A stretch of 55,260 nt of DNA from Planctomycetota bacterium (GCA_016860685.1 BOJX01000009.1:1-55260); one strand, 5' to 3'. Counted from the stretch's first letter, positions 9,901 through 19,778 are shown. Notes: generated by a model not told the origin, from the sequence alone. Translations and numbers: made by a program.

Positions 9901-10016
9901 GCGGGTCTTTGACGGGGAAGCACGGGAGCGGCAGTCGGCGTCGAGGGATCGCTCGAAGCGCCCTTCGCAGGTGGACATGCGGGTGCGCCGACCGGGATGC
10001 GTGAAGGGGCGTTGAA

Positions 10017-11000
10017 TTGTCCGGGGGTGGGCGAGGGCATACTCCGGTCCTGCTCGACGCGGTGATGCGCTGGCTGCGGGTTCAGCCGGATGATGTGGTG
10101 GTGGACGCCACGATCGGGCTGGGAGGACATTCAGCGGCGTTAGGCTCACGGCTTGGGTCCGGGGGAACGCTGATCGGCCTGGACCGCGACCCTGAAGCCT
10201 TGCGGAAGGCTGGAACGGTCCTTGCGGGGCTGGCATGCCGAGTCGTGATTCGGCAAGCGAATTTCGGTGAGTGCGCAGCGGTGCTGGCGGAGACGGGCAT
10301 CGGTCGTGCGAATGTGATCTTCGCGGATCTGGGTGTGAATTCCGAGCAGCTCGACGATCCGGCGCGAGGGTTTTCGTTTCAGGCGGACGGTCCGCTGGAC
10401 ATGCGGCTGGATCCGGATGCGCCAATGCAGGCATCGGACCTGGTCAACCGCCTGTCCGAGAAGGAGCTGGGCGACCTGATTTACGATAACGCGCAGGAGC
10501 CGGCGAGCCGGAAGATCGCACGTCGGATTCATGAGGCGCGTCGCAGCGGCCGGATTATGACGACGGGGCATCTGGCCAGGCTGGTGTGCGAGGCGCTGGG
10601 GGTTGACCCGTCGTCGAGGCGAAGCCGGATTCACCCGGCGACGCGGACGTTTCAGGCGCTTCGGATCGCGGTGAATGACGAGATGAGCGCGTTGGACCGG
10701 TTTCTGGAAGCCGCGCCGGACCTGCTGCACGCTGGAGGCCGGATCGGTGTGATCAGCTTTCACAGCGGGGAGGACCGGCGGGTCAAGCGTGATTTTCTGC
10801 GGCGTCGCGGCGAGGGCGTATACCGGATCGTGACAAAAAAACCCGTCGTCGCCGACGAGTCGGAGCGCGACGCGAATCCGCGGTCGCGCAGCGCGAAACT
10901 CCGGGTGGCGGTGCGTGAGCCGGCGGGGGAGGCGTGGATCGCGGCGGGAGGCGCCCCTGAGCCGGATGAGGGGAGTGACGAGACGGGCGACGAATCCTGA
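10017..11000 (+). CDS. rsmH: 16S rRNA (cytosine(1402)-N(4))-methyltransferase RsmH (MraW)
   Basis: HTPVLLDAVMRWL..DATIGLGGHSAAL; GRIGVISFHSGEDRRVKRDF; dcw context; TTG start. Confidence 0.95.
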   Translation: MSGGGRGHTPVLLDAVMRWLRVQPDDVVVDATIGLGGHSAALGSRLGSGGTLIGLDRDPEALRKAGTVLAGLACRVVIRQANFGECAAVLAETGIGRANVIFADLGVNSEQLDDPARGFSFQADGPLDMRLDPDAPMQASDLVNRLSEKELGDLIYDNAQEPASRKIARRIHEARRSGRIMTTGHLARLVCEALGVDPSSRRSRIHPATRTFQALRIAVNDEMSALDRFLEAAPDLLHAGGRIGVISFHSGEDRRVKRDFLRRRGEGVYRIVTKKPVVADESERDANPRSRSAKLRVAVREPAGEAWIAAGGAPEPDEGSDETGDES

Positions 11001-11033
11001 AAGACATTCGTAAGCGGAGCACTGAGGACGACG

Positions 11034-12014
11034 ATGGCGCGCGAGACGAAGGTGGCGTTGATTCTGGGGCTGGCGTTCATCATCTGCTTTGCGGCGATCT
11101 TGACGCGGCGGGCTGGGGAACCGGGTCTGGCGGACGGCGTAGACCGGTCGACGCGGATCGATCTGGGGACGGTGGCAGGAGGGAGTCTGAAGGATACGGC
11201 GGTCCGGCTTGCGGCGGATGCGAAAGATGCGGCGGCGGAGGCGATCCCGGCGTTGAGTTCGGGGATGTCCGATCTGGTGACGGAAACCGGACGTGCGTTG
11301 GACGCCCTGACGGGCGGCGAGAAGGGCGCTCCGGGCGGGAGGGTGAACGCCGCCGCGCCGGATGCATCGGAGCGACACAAGAAACTTGAACAACTGCTGG
11401 ACGAGCGTCTTTCCGGGCCGAAGGGCGGAGCGTCGCCGTCGCCGGATCCGATGAAAGAGACCCAGGTCGCGGACGCGGGAGCGAAGCCTGCGGGTTCCGT
11501 CGCCGGGAGGCCGGATAAGGCCACGACGAAAACGCACGCGGTGGCCAAGGGTGAGACGCTGATGCAGATCGCGCGAGCTCAATACGGACCGCAGTGGAAG
11601 GCCGGGCTGGATGCGATCATGAAAGCGAATGCGGACAAGATCCGCGATGCGAACCAGATCCCCGCAGGAGTAAAGCTGGTTGTGCCGGTTCTGAGCGTCG
11701 ACGGGTCGTCGAGCAATCGGGCTGAGGCGAAACCGTCGGGTGCGAAGGCTCCGCTCGGCGGAAGCGGTGAGAAGACCGCGGCGGCACAAGGTGGGCGACC
11801 GTCGCTGGCGTCGGCGAAGGGATCGGCTCGTCAACACGAGGTGCGCAACGGGGAGACGCTTTACTCGATCGCGCGGACGGTGTTGGGGGACGCCAGCCGC
11901 TGGAAAGAGATTCACGAGATGAACAAGGACGTGCTGCGCGATCCAGCTCAGGTCCGCGCCGGGATGAGGCTGCGACTGCCGGAGGGAACATCCGGGAGAA
12001 ACGGATCGACATGA
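11034..12014 (+). CDS. membrane-anchored protein with two LysM domains
   Basis: N-terminal TM segment (VALILGLAFIICFAAIL) and two LysM modules: THAVAKGETLMQIARAQYG...; QHEVRNGETLYSIARTVLGDASRWKEIHEMNKDVLRDPAQVRAGMRLRLP. Confidence 0.85.
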   Translation: MARETKVALILGLAFIICFAAILTRRAGEPGLADGVDRSTRIDLGTVAGGSLKDTAVRLAADAKDAAAEAIPALSSGMSDLVTETGRALDALTGGEKGAPGGRVNAAAPDASERHKKLEQLLDERLSGPKGGASPSPDPMKETQVADAGAKPAGSVAGRPDKATTKTHAVAKGETLMQIARAQYGPQWKAGLDAIMKANADKIRDANQIPAGVKLVVPVLSVDGSSSNRAEAKPSGAKAPLGGSGEKTAAAQGGRPSLASAKGSARQHEVRNGETLYSIARTVLGDASRWKEIHEMNKDVLRDPAQVRAGMRLRLPEGTSGRNGST

Positions 12015-12298
12015 AGACCGGGCGCTGGCTGGGCGCAATGCTCCTGTTGTTGGGAACGGGGCTGGGGGTGGTTCACCTTCGGACGGAGCAGTCGCGGTGC
12101 GCGGCGAGGATTCTGTCCTCGGAGACGGAGCGACTTCGCCTGCGCAGCGAGTTGTGGGCGTATCAAACGGGGGTCGCGCGGCTTCGCAGCCCGGGAGCGG
12201 TTCGCGACCGCCTTGCGAGACTGGAGGCACAGTCGCGGTCCGGCGCCGGTGTGGAGGTTTCTGACGCAAGCCCCGGGATGACGTTGACCAGCAGGTAA
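12011..12298 (+). CDS. FtsL-like small bitopic membrane protein
   Basis: 95 aa, single N-terminal TM segment then coiled-coil-like region, between the LysM gene and ftsI; overlaps the upstream stop. Assignment mostly by synteny. Confidence 0.6.
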   Translation: MKTGRWLGAMLLLLGTGLGVVHLRTEQSRCAARILSSETERLRLRSELWAYQTGVARLRSPGAVRDRLARLEAQSRSGAGVEVSDASPGMTLTSR

Positions 12299-12304
12299 GT
12301 TTCA

Positions 12305-14119
12305 ATGACCCAGGGAACCAGCAGGTTCGCAGCCGTCCGTCGCCGAACCGGGGTCTGGGTGTTGACCGGGTTGATGGCGCTGCTGCTGTCGACGGCGGGG
12401 CGGCTGGCATACGTTCTGAAGACGGACGGCGAGCGGCTGGCGGGTCTTGCGGAGCGTCAGCAGTTCAAGCGGATCGTCCTGCCTGCGCGGCGCGGCAGTA
12501 TTTTTGACGATCGAGGCCGGATGCTCGCGGGGACGCGGCGCGTTCCCGATGCCTTTGTCGACGCCCGCCTTCTTTTCAATCTCATCGAAAACGAACACCC
12601 GGACGAGGCGGCCCGGGAAGCGGCGTTCCGGGACTGGTGTGATCAGGTCGCGGTGCGACTGAACCTTCCGGGTGCGAAGGTTGCGGAGTTGATCCGGCAA
12701 CGTTCCGCATCGTCATATGTGATCCTGAAGCGTGAGCTGGATGAAAGCGAGGCGGCGGCGATCCTGAATCTGGATGATGCGTTCAGCCGGGCGGTGGGGG
12801 TGACGCCGGCGTCGGCGCGCGTGTACCCGCTGGGATCGTCGATGGCGCACGTGGTCGGGTTTGTGGGTCGAGAAGGGCACGGTTTGGAGGGGATTGAGCG
12901 CCGTTTCGACGAAATGCTGTGCGGAACGGATGGAGAGCGGAGGACGACCTGCACGGTTTCGCGCGGGTCGCTGGATCTGCGGCTGGACGGAGCCCGCGAC
13001 CCGGTGGACGGTCGTCACGTGGTGCTGACGACGGATGCGGAGATCCAGCGGATCGTCGAGGAGCAACTCGCGTCGGCGGTGGAGAAATTCTCGGCGGAGA
13101 GCGCAGTCGGGGTGGTGATGGACCCCCGGACGGGCGACGTGCTGGCGCTGGCGTGTGTGCCGACGTACGATCCGAACGAGCCTGCGGCAAGTCCGACGGC
13201 GGCACGACGGAACCGGGCGATCACGGATCCGATCGAGCCGGGAAGCTGCTTCAAACCCTTTGTCGGATCGCTGGCGCTTCAGGAGGGGTTTGTTTCGTCG
13301 CGGGAGTCGATCAACTGTCATCACGGTCAATATTTCTTCGGGGCGCGACGGGTGCGCGACACGCATCCGCAGGGATACCTCGATCTTAAGGGCATCATCG
13401 TTCACAGCAGCAACATCGGGATCGGGACGATCGCGGCGCGGATGCCGAAGGAAGCGATGGAGCGGTTTGTGCGTTCCTTCGGGTTCGGTGCGCCGACGGG
13501 GATTGAGCTTCCTGGGGAATCTGGGGGGATCGTCAAACCGTCAACGATGTGGTCGGGATATTCGACGGTGTCGCACTCTTTCGGTCAGGAGTTGGCGGTG
13601 ACGCCGCTTCAGCTAGTGACCGCGCTGTGCGCGATGGTGAACGGGGGCGAACTTCCCGCCCCGCGGATCGTGCGCGGGGTATTGAACGCCGACGGATCGG
13701 TCGTGGAGTGGAACGAGGGGTTGAAGGTCGTGCGCCGGGTGCTGCGCGAGGATGTCGCGTCGTTGTTCGGCAACGAGATCCTTCCGGCGGTCGTGGAGGA
13801 CGTTCAGGAAGGCAACCTCAAGTCGCAGAAGTACACGACGCTGGGGAAGACGGGGACGGCGCAGGTTCCGTATCCGAACCGGCCGGGGTACGAGCCGGGC
13901 GCCTACGTTGGGTCGTTCCTCGGCGCTGGACCGGTGGGGGACGCGCGGCTGGCGGTGATCGTGATGGTGCGCAAGCCGAACCCGTCGAAGGGTTATTACG
14001 GGCGGACCGTGGCGGGTCCGGCGGTGAAGGCGATTCTGGAGCAGTCGCTGGAGTATCTGGGGGTTCCGCCGGATCGCGAGCCGAAAGCCGGAGTTCGCCT
14101 GACGGATCTCGGGGGGTAG
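12305..14119 (+). CDS. ftsI: peptidoglycan D,D-transpeptidase FtsI (class B PBP)
   Basis: Transpeptidase motifs SCFK (SxxK), SSN (SxN) and KTGT; RRGSIFDDRGRMLA N-terminal motif. Confidence 0.92.
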   Translation: MTQGTSRFAAVRRRTGVWVLTGLMALLLSTAGRLAYVLKTDGERLAGLAERQQFKRIVLPARRGSIFDDRGRMLAGTRRVPDAFVDARLLFNLIENEHPDEAAREAAFRDWCDQVAVRLNLPGAKVAELIRQRSASSYVILKRELDESEAAAILNLDDAFSRAVGVTPASARVYPLGSSMAHVVGFVGREGHGLEGIERRFDEMLCGTDGERRTTCTVSRGSLDLRLDGARDPVDGRHVVLTTDAEIQRIVEEQLASAVEKFSAESAVGVVMDPRTGDVLALACVPTYDPNEPAASPTAARRNRAITDPIEPGSCFKPFVGSLALQEGFVSSRESINCHHGQYFFGARRVRDTHPQGYLDLKGIIVHSSNIGIGTIAARMPKEAMERFVRSFGFGAPTGIELPGESGGIVKPSTMWSGYSTVSHSFGQELAVTPLQLVTALCAMVNGGELPAPRIVRGVLNADGSVVEWNEGLKVVRRVLREDVASLFGNEILPAVVEDVQEGNLKSQKYTTLGKTGTAQVPYPNRPGYEPGAYVGSFLGAGPVGDARLAVIVMVRKPNPSKGYYGRTVAGPAVKAILEQSLEYLGVPPDREPKAGVRLTDLGG

Positions 14120-14295
14120 GGGACGGCCGTGAAGTGTGAAGTGAATGTCAAATGCGCTGGCGCGGCGTGGAGCATAGTCCGGCGAACGTAGGCGAAGCCC
14201 GGACCGCGCGGTATCGGGGATGATTCGGGGGCGTAGAATCGGCGGAACATCGTCTGCGCGAGTTGCGGGATTTCAAGTCACAGAAGGTTCACGTC

Positions 14296-15810
14296 ATGTT
14301 TGAAGGCGTCGGCTTGCACGAGTTGCTGAGGGCGGCGGGCCTCGAGGAGGTTTGTCATGCACCTGGATGCACGGGCTCCGGGCGGGTGATCACGGGGGTG
14401 ACGGAGGACTCCCGCAAGGTGATTTCCGGGGCGTGCTTCGTGGCGGTGCGCGGGACGGCGGTTGACGGGCATCGGTATGTGAAGGATGCGGTGGGTGCGG
14501 GGGCCGCCGTGGTAGTGGTCGAGGATGTGGGGATCGTCGAGAAGGGCGCGGTGGTGATCCGCGTGAAGGACACACGTGTTGCCCTGGCGCGGCTGGCAGC
14601 GGCGTTTTACGGCGTGGATTCTCACGGGGCGGCGGGATTCCCGCTGATCGGAGTGACGGGCACTAACGGGAAGACGACGACGGCGTATCTGCTGCGCTCG
14701 ATGCTGTCGGCCGCGGGGCATCGGCCCGCAATGCTGGGGACGATCGAGTACGACCTGATGGTGCGGAAGGTGACCGCTCCGCTGACGACGCCGGGAGCGG
14801 TGGAGCTTTGCGCTGCGCTGGGGGAGGCGCGGCGCGCCGGGGCCACGGCAGCGGCGATGGAGGTCTCCTCACATGCGTTGGACCAGCGGCGGTGCGACGG
14901 CCTGCGGTTCGAGGTTGGAGTGTTCACGAACCTCTCGGGGGATCACCTGGATTATCACAAGACGATGGAGGCGTACTTTGCGGCGAAACGACGCCTTTTT
15001 GAGATGCTGGAGAGGGAGGCGACGGCGGTGATCTGCGCCGATGATGCGCGGGCGGACGAGCTGAGACGGGCTACGCGGGCGCGGGTGCGGACGTTCGGAT
15101 TGAGCGAGGCGGACGTGACGGCGCGGATCACGCGGTTGGACGGCGCGTTCAGCGAGTTTGTCATCGACGGTCTTGCGGGTCCGGTGCGGGTGCGGTCGCG
15201 TCTGATCGGCTCGCACAACGTTTTGAACATTCTCGGGGCGGCGACGGCGGCGGAGGCGGTGGGCGCGACGCCCGAGGCGATCGAGCGCGGAGTCGCGGCG
15301 GTCGACGGGGTTCCGGGTCGTCTGCAACGGGTCGAGCGGGACGACTGCGCGTTCCGGGTGTACGTGGATTATGCGCACACGGATGCGGCGCTGGAGAACG
15401 TGCTGCGCGTGCTGCGTCCAGTGACGACGGGACGAATCATCACGGTGTTCGGGTGCGGGGGCGACCGGGATCGGACGAAGCGTCCGCGGATGGCGTGTTC
15501 GGCGGCGGCGGGATCGCACGTGGTCGTGGTCACGAGCGACAATCCGCGGACGGAGGATCCGCTGGCGATCATCGAGGAGATCGTCAGCGGGTTCGACACG
15601 GAGGGGCGGCGGAAGGCGCACATTGAGCCGGACCGTCGGGCGGCGATCGGGTGGGCGCTTTCGCAGGCGCGGCCGGGAGACACGGTTCTTATCGCCGGCA
15701 AGGGTCACGAGGACTACCAGATCGTCGGTAAGGTGAGGCATCAGTTCGATGATGCGGCGGTGGCGGCGGAGTTTCTGAAAGGCGCGCCGGGATTGCGCCA
15801 CGCGGGTTGA
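14296..15810 (+). CDS. murE: UDP-N-acetylmuramoyl-tripeptide synthetase MurE
   Basis: GVTGTNGKTTTAYLLRSML; HADYAHTDAALENVL-type region (VDYAHTDAALENVL); DNPR motif; TTG alternative start at 14263 possible. Confidence 0.93.
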   Translation: MFEGVGLHELLRAAGLEEVCHAPGCTGSGRVITGVTEDSRKVISGACFVAVRGTAVDGHRYVKDAVGAGAAVVVVEDVGIVEKGAVVIRVKDTRVALARLAAAFYGVDSHGAAGFPLIGVTGTNGKTTTAYLLRSMLSAAGHRPAMLGTIEYDLMVRKVTAPLTTPGAVELCAALGEARRAGATAAAMEVSSHALDQRRCDGLRFEVGVFTNLSGDHLDYHKTMEAYFAAKRRLFEMLEREATAVICADDARADELRRATRARVRTFGLSEADVTARITRLDGAFSEFVIDGLAGPVRVRSRLIGSHNVLNILGAATAAEAVGATPEAIERGVAAVDGVPGRLQRVERDDCAFRVYVDYAHTDAALENVLRVLRPVTTGRIITVFGCGGDRDRTKRPRMACSAAAGSHVVVVTSDNPRTEDPLAIIEEIVSGFDTEGRRKAHIEPDRRAAIGWALSQARPGDTVLIAGKGHEDYQIVGKVRHQFDDAAVAAEFLKGAPGLRHAG

Positions 15811-15860
15811 ATCGGGCGTGAGACGAGAAGAGGCCGAGGTCAACAACCGGGAGGTCGAGG

Positions 15861-17369
15861 GTGCATCCGATCAAGATCGCTGATATTGCGGCGGCGGCGG
15901 GGGGAGCGTGGACGGGACCGCAGGGCGTGGTGATCCGCGGGATTGCGACGGACTCGCGGGCGGTGCGTTCGGGGGACTTGTTCGTTGCAATCGTTGGGCA
16001 ACGACTTGATGGTCATCATTTTCTGGCGGATGCGCTGCGTGCCGGGGCGGCGGCATGCCTGGTGGAGCGTGAATGCGCCGAGGGTGCGTGCGCTGGCTTG
16101 CGCGACCGGATGATCGTCGTGGATGACACGATTGCGGCGCTGGGACGGCTGGGCGGGTGGTACCGCCGGACGGCGCTTACAGCGCGGACGACGGTGATTG
16201 GCGTCACGGGCAGCAACGGGAAGACGACGACGAAGCTGATGATCGACCACGTGCTTGCGGGGGAGCTGGCGGGCCGGGCGTCGGAGCGGAGCTTCAATAA
16301 CGCGATCGGGGTTCCGCTGACGCTGCTGTCGGCGGAAGCGACGGATGATTATCTGGTTGTGGAGATCGGGACGAGCGCGCCGGGGGAGATCGACGCACTG
16401 TCGCGGATGGCGCAGCCGGACGTGGCGGTGATCACGTCGATCGGAGCGGCGCACCTCGCAGGGCTGGGCGACGTGGCGTCGGTGGCGGCGGAGAAGGCGT
16501 CCATCCTGCGGCATGTGCGTCGCGGGGGGCTGGCGGCGGTGAACATCGACGCCGCTGAGATTCTCCCTCATCTTCCGGGGATTCCGGCGCCGGGGCGTCA
16601 TCGAGATCGTGTGCGCGGCGAGGTTGCGGCATTTCCGGGGGCGACGGTGGGTCGTGGCGGGTTGTTGCGCGAGGAAGGAGATTCGAACTACCGGCTTTGC
16701 ACGGTGGGCCGCAATCCTCAGGCGGACTTGTTTGTGACGTGCATCGAAGGGGATCTCGACGGAACTTCGTTCGTTCTGGATGGAGACACGGCGGTTCGGT
16801 TGCGACTTCCCGGGGCGCATCACGCGACGAACGCGGCCCTGGCGTACGCGGTGGCGCGATGGATGGGGTTGACGTCGCAGACGGTGGGGGAGCGTCTTTA
16901 CGAATTCGTGCCACCGTCGGGACGGACGCGTCGGGTGGATTTCGGCGACGTGACGTTGATCGACGACGCGTACAACGCGAACCCGTCGAGCATGAGGGCG
17001 GCGCTGGACATCCTCTCCTCAGTGCGCGGGCGGCGGCGCGTGTTTGTGATGGGGGAGATGAAGGAACTGGGATCCGCGGCGGTGGAGTGGCACCGGAAGA
17101 TCGGTGAGGCGGCGGCAAGGGCTGGGGTGGATCTGTTTATTGCAGCCGGCGCTCACGCCCACGCGGCGGCGCAGGCGGCGGCATCCGCGGGGGTTTCCGA
17201 GATTGTACTTTGTGATGATGCGGGGCACGCGGCGGATCTGATCGTGAGCCGGGTAGGGCAGGATGATGTGATCCTCGTGAAGGGATCGCGCGCGGCTGGG
17301 CTGGAGGTGGTGGTTCAGCGCCTGGAGTCGGCGCTGAGCGGTTCGAGGCTGATCCGGGCCGCGTCATGA
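15861..17369 (+). CDS. murF: UDP-N-acetylmuramoyl-tripeptide--D-alanyl-D-alanine ligase MurF
   Basis: GIATDSRAVRSGDLFVAIVG; GVTGSNGKTTTKLMI; LIDDAYNANPSSMRAALD; GTG start. Confidence 0.93.
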   Translation: MHPIKIADIAAAAGGAWTGPQGVVIRGIATDSRAVRSGDLFVAIVGQRLDGHHFLADALRAGAAACLVERECAEGACAGLRDRMIVVDDTIAALGRLGGWYRRTALTARTTVIGVTGSNGKTTTKLMIDHVLAGELAGRASERSFNNAIGVPLTLLSAEATDDYLVVEIGTSAPGEIDALSRMAQPDVAVITSIGAAHLAGLGDVASVAAEKASILRHVRRGGLAAVNIDAAEILPHLPGIPAPGRHRDRVRGEVAAFPGATVGRGGLLREEGDSNYRLCTVGRNPQADLFVTCIEGDLDGTSFVLDGDTAVRLRLPGAHHATNAALAYAVARWMGLTSQTVGERLYEFVPPSGRTRRVDFGDVTLIDDAYNANPSSMRAALDILSSVRGRRRVFVMGEMKELGSAAVEWHRKIGEAAARAGVDLFIAAGAHAHAAAQAAASAGVSEIVLCDDAGHAADLIVSRVGQDDVILVKGSRAAGLEVVVQRLESALSGSRLIRAAS

Positions 17370-17423
17370 TGGCGGAGCGAGGAGAGGGCGTCGGGCAGGA
17401 AGGATCGCCGGTTCGGACCGACC

Positions 17424-18560
17424 GTGATTTATCATCTTTTTCACTATCTGACGGAGGGCAAGCATTACGCGTACGAGAACAGCCTCTTCCGGGCGACCGT
17501 CGCGGGGTTGTTCTGTTTTCTGGTCGTTCTGCTGAGCGGTCCGGCGGTGATACGAGTTCTGTTGCGGTTCAAGATCGGTGATCGGCCTCAGTTCGATCGT
17601 GCGGACCTCAATGAATTGATGAAGAGCAAGGCGAACGTTCCGACGATGGGGGGGATTCTCATCATCGGGGCGATGATTGCGGCGGCGCTGCTTTTCGCTG
17701 ACCTGACGAACTTCTACGTCGTGATGGGCCTGGTGACGCTGTTGTGGCTGGGCGTGCTGGGAGGGGTGGACGACGCATTGAAGCTTCGCGCGGCGCGGCG
17801 CGGGGAGCGGCGCCGGGACGGGTTGCGGACGGCGGAGAAGCTGCTGTTTCAGTTGGGTCTGGGCGTGGTGCTGGGGACGTTCATCTTCCGGTACGGGGGC
17901 GAGAATCATGCGATCAGCGCCGTGTCGGGGGCGATGCCGTCGTACCGGATCCTGGATGTGCCGTTTTACAAGCCGGGGATCGCGCTGGGCGTGGTGAGCT
18001 TCATGCTCATCACGGTGCTGGTAATGACGGCGTCGTCGAACGCGGTGAACCTGACGGACGGGCTGGACGGGCTTGCGGCCGGGTGTGCGGCGCTTTGCAC
18101 GGTGGTGTTTCTCGCGTTGACGTTCATCGTAGGCACGGAGTCGGCGGCGCGGCGTCTGCTGCTTCCGCACGTGCCGCTGAGTCTGGAGCTGGTGGTACTG
18201 CTGGGGGCGATGCTCGGGGCGTTGCTGGGGTTTCTGTGGCACAACTGTCATCAGGCGACGGTTTTCATGGGCGACACGGGATCGCTGCCGCTGGGGGGAT
18301 TGCTGGGCTACGTGGCGGTCGTGACGCGGCAGGAGCTGATGCTCTTCATCGCCGGGGGCGTGTTCGTGATCGAGGCGCTGTCGGTGATTCTTCAGGTGTC
18401 GTATTTCAAGATGACGGGAGGGAAGCGGATCTTCGCGTGCTCGCCGCTGCACCATCATTTTCAGATGCGGGGATGGTCCGAGCCGAAGACGGTCGTGCGG
18501 TTCTGGTTGATTGCGGCGTTGTGCGGCGGAGCGGCGCTGGCGACGATCAAATTGCGGTAG
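17424..18560 (+). CDS. mraY: phospho-N-acetylmuramoyl-pentapeptide-transferase MraY
   Basis: KANVPTMGGILII; NAVNLTDGLDGLAAG; FMGDTGSLPLGGLLG; FACSPLHHHFQMRGW. Confidence 0.95.
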   Translation: MIYHLFHYLTEGKHYAYENSLFRATVAGLFCFLVVLLSGPAVIRVLLRFKIGDRPQFDRADLNELMKSKANVPTMGGILIIGAMIAAALLFADLTNFYVVMGLVTLLWLGVLGGVDDALKLRAARRGERRRDGLRTAEKLLFQLGLGVVLGTFIFRYGGENHAISAVSGAMPSYRILDVPFYKPGIALGVVSFMLITVLVMTASSNAVNLTDGLDGLAAGCAALCTVVFLALTFIVGTESAARRLLLPHVPLSLELVVLLGAMLGALLGFLWHNCHQATVFMGDTGSLPLGGLLGYVAVVTRQELMLFIAGGVFVIEALSVILQVSYFKMTGGKRIFACSPLHHHFQMRGWSEPKTVVRFWLIAALCGGAALATIKLR

Positions 18561-18587
18561 CCGCGGCTTGAGCAGAATGAGGGGGTC

Positions 18588-19775
18588 GTGCTGAACGAGC
18601 GGTTGGACAGGGCGGAAGGGCCGACGCACGGCGCGTGGTTCATCGTGGTCGCCGCGGCGCTGACGTGCATCGGATTAATGATTGTCGCGTCCGGCAGCGC
18701 CTCGCTTCAGCGCCCGCTGCTGGGTCCGGAGTTTCTCAAGACGACGTTCGGCCGACAGTGCGTGTTCGTCCTGGCGGGCACAGCGATCATGATGCTGACG
18801 GCGAAAGCGGTCGGACCGTGGCTTCTGGCGTCGCGCGATCGGTTGCGGGCCGCGGTGTGGATCGGGGTCGTCGTGACCGTGGTCAGCCTGGTGTCGGTCA
18901 AAGTCTTCGGGGACGTGACGCGAGGGTCGCAGCGATGGCTGAAGTTTTCACTGGGCGGGTTCGATCTCGGGTTTCAGCCGTCGGAGCTTGCGAAGCCGGT
19001 TCTGATCGGGTTTCTGGCGCTTTTTCTGACGCGGGATGGGGTGGATGCGCGGTCGCTGCGGAAAACATTCATTCCGGTGCTGGCGGTGATCGTCGTCGGC
19101 GGGTTGTTGATCGGGCTTGAGGATCTGGGGACGGCGGCGCTGACGTGCCTTGTGGCATGCCTGATGGTGTGGATCGGCGGGTGTTCATACCGGCACCTGA
19201 TCACGCTGGGGGTTGTCAGCGTGCTCGGGTTGGCGGCGCTGATCTGGTTCGAGCCTTACCGGATGGACCGGTTGTGGGCGCACCAGAATCTCTGGAACGA
19301 CTCCCAAGGGAAGGGGTATCAGGGCGTTCAATCGCTGCTGACGCTGGGCTCTGGCGGGTGGTGGGGGCGCGGTCTTGGCGCGGGGGTGCAGAAATACGGT
19401 TACCTGCCGGAGAGCCGGACGGACTTCGTGTTCGCGGTGCTGTGCGAGGAGCTGGGTTTCGTCGGCGGGGCGGTCGTGATTGCGTTGTTTGCGTCTTTCA
19501 TCTGGCTGGGCGTGGGGGCGATGCGGACGGCGCGGACGGGCGTCGAGACGCTTCTGGCGTTCGGATTGACGGCGCTGATCGGGTTTCAGGCGCTGATCAA
19601 CATCGCGGTGGTGACGGTCTGGATTCCGACGACGGGCATTCCTCTGCCTTTTATCTCGGCAGGAGGGTCGAGTTATCTGGTGTTCAGCGCGATGGTAGGG
19701 ATGCTGGCGGCGGTCGGGACGCGGTCGGCGATGAATGAAGCTGCCGTGTCGGTTGAGGTTTCTGAGGAGTCATGA
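18588..19775 (+). CDS. ftsW: FtsW/SEDS-family lipid II polymerase
   Basis: Polytopic; GSQRWLKF, FQPSELAKPVLI, YLPESRTDFVFAVLCEELGFVGG, GIPLPFISAGGSS motifs. Confidence 0.93.
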   Translation: MLNERLDRAEGPTHGAWFIVVAAALTCIGLMIVASGSASLQRPLLGPEFLKTTFGRQCVFVLAGTAIMMLTAKAVGPWLLASRDRLRAAVWIGVVVTVVSLVSVKVFGDVTRGSQRWLKFSLGGFDLGFQPSELAKPVLIGFLALFLTRDGVDARSLRKTFIPVLAVIVVGGLLIGLEDLGTAALTCLVACLMVWIGGCSYRHLITLGVVSVLGLAALIWFEPYRMDRLWAHQNLWNDSQGKGYQGVQSLLTLGSGGWWGRGLGAGVQKYGYLPESRTDFVFAVLCEELGFVGGAVVIALFASFIWLGVGAMRTARTGVETLLAFGLTALIGFQALINIAVVTVWIPTTGIPLPFISAGGSSYLVFSAMVGMLAAVGTRSAMNEAAVSVEVSEES

Positions 19776-19778
19776 CGG

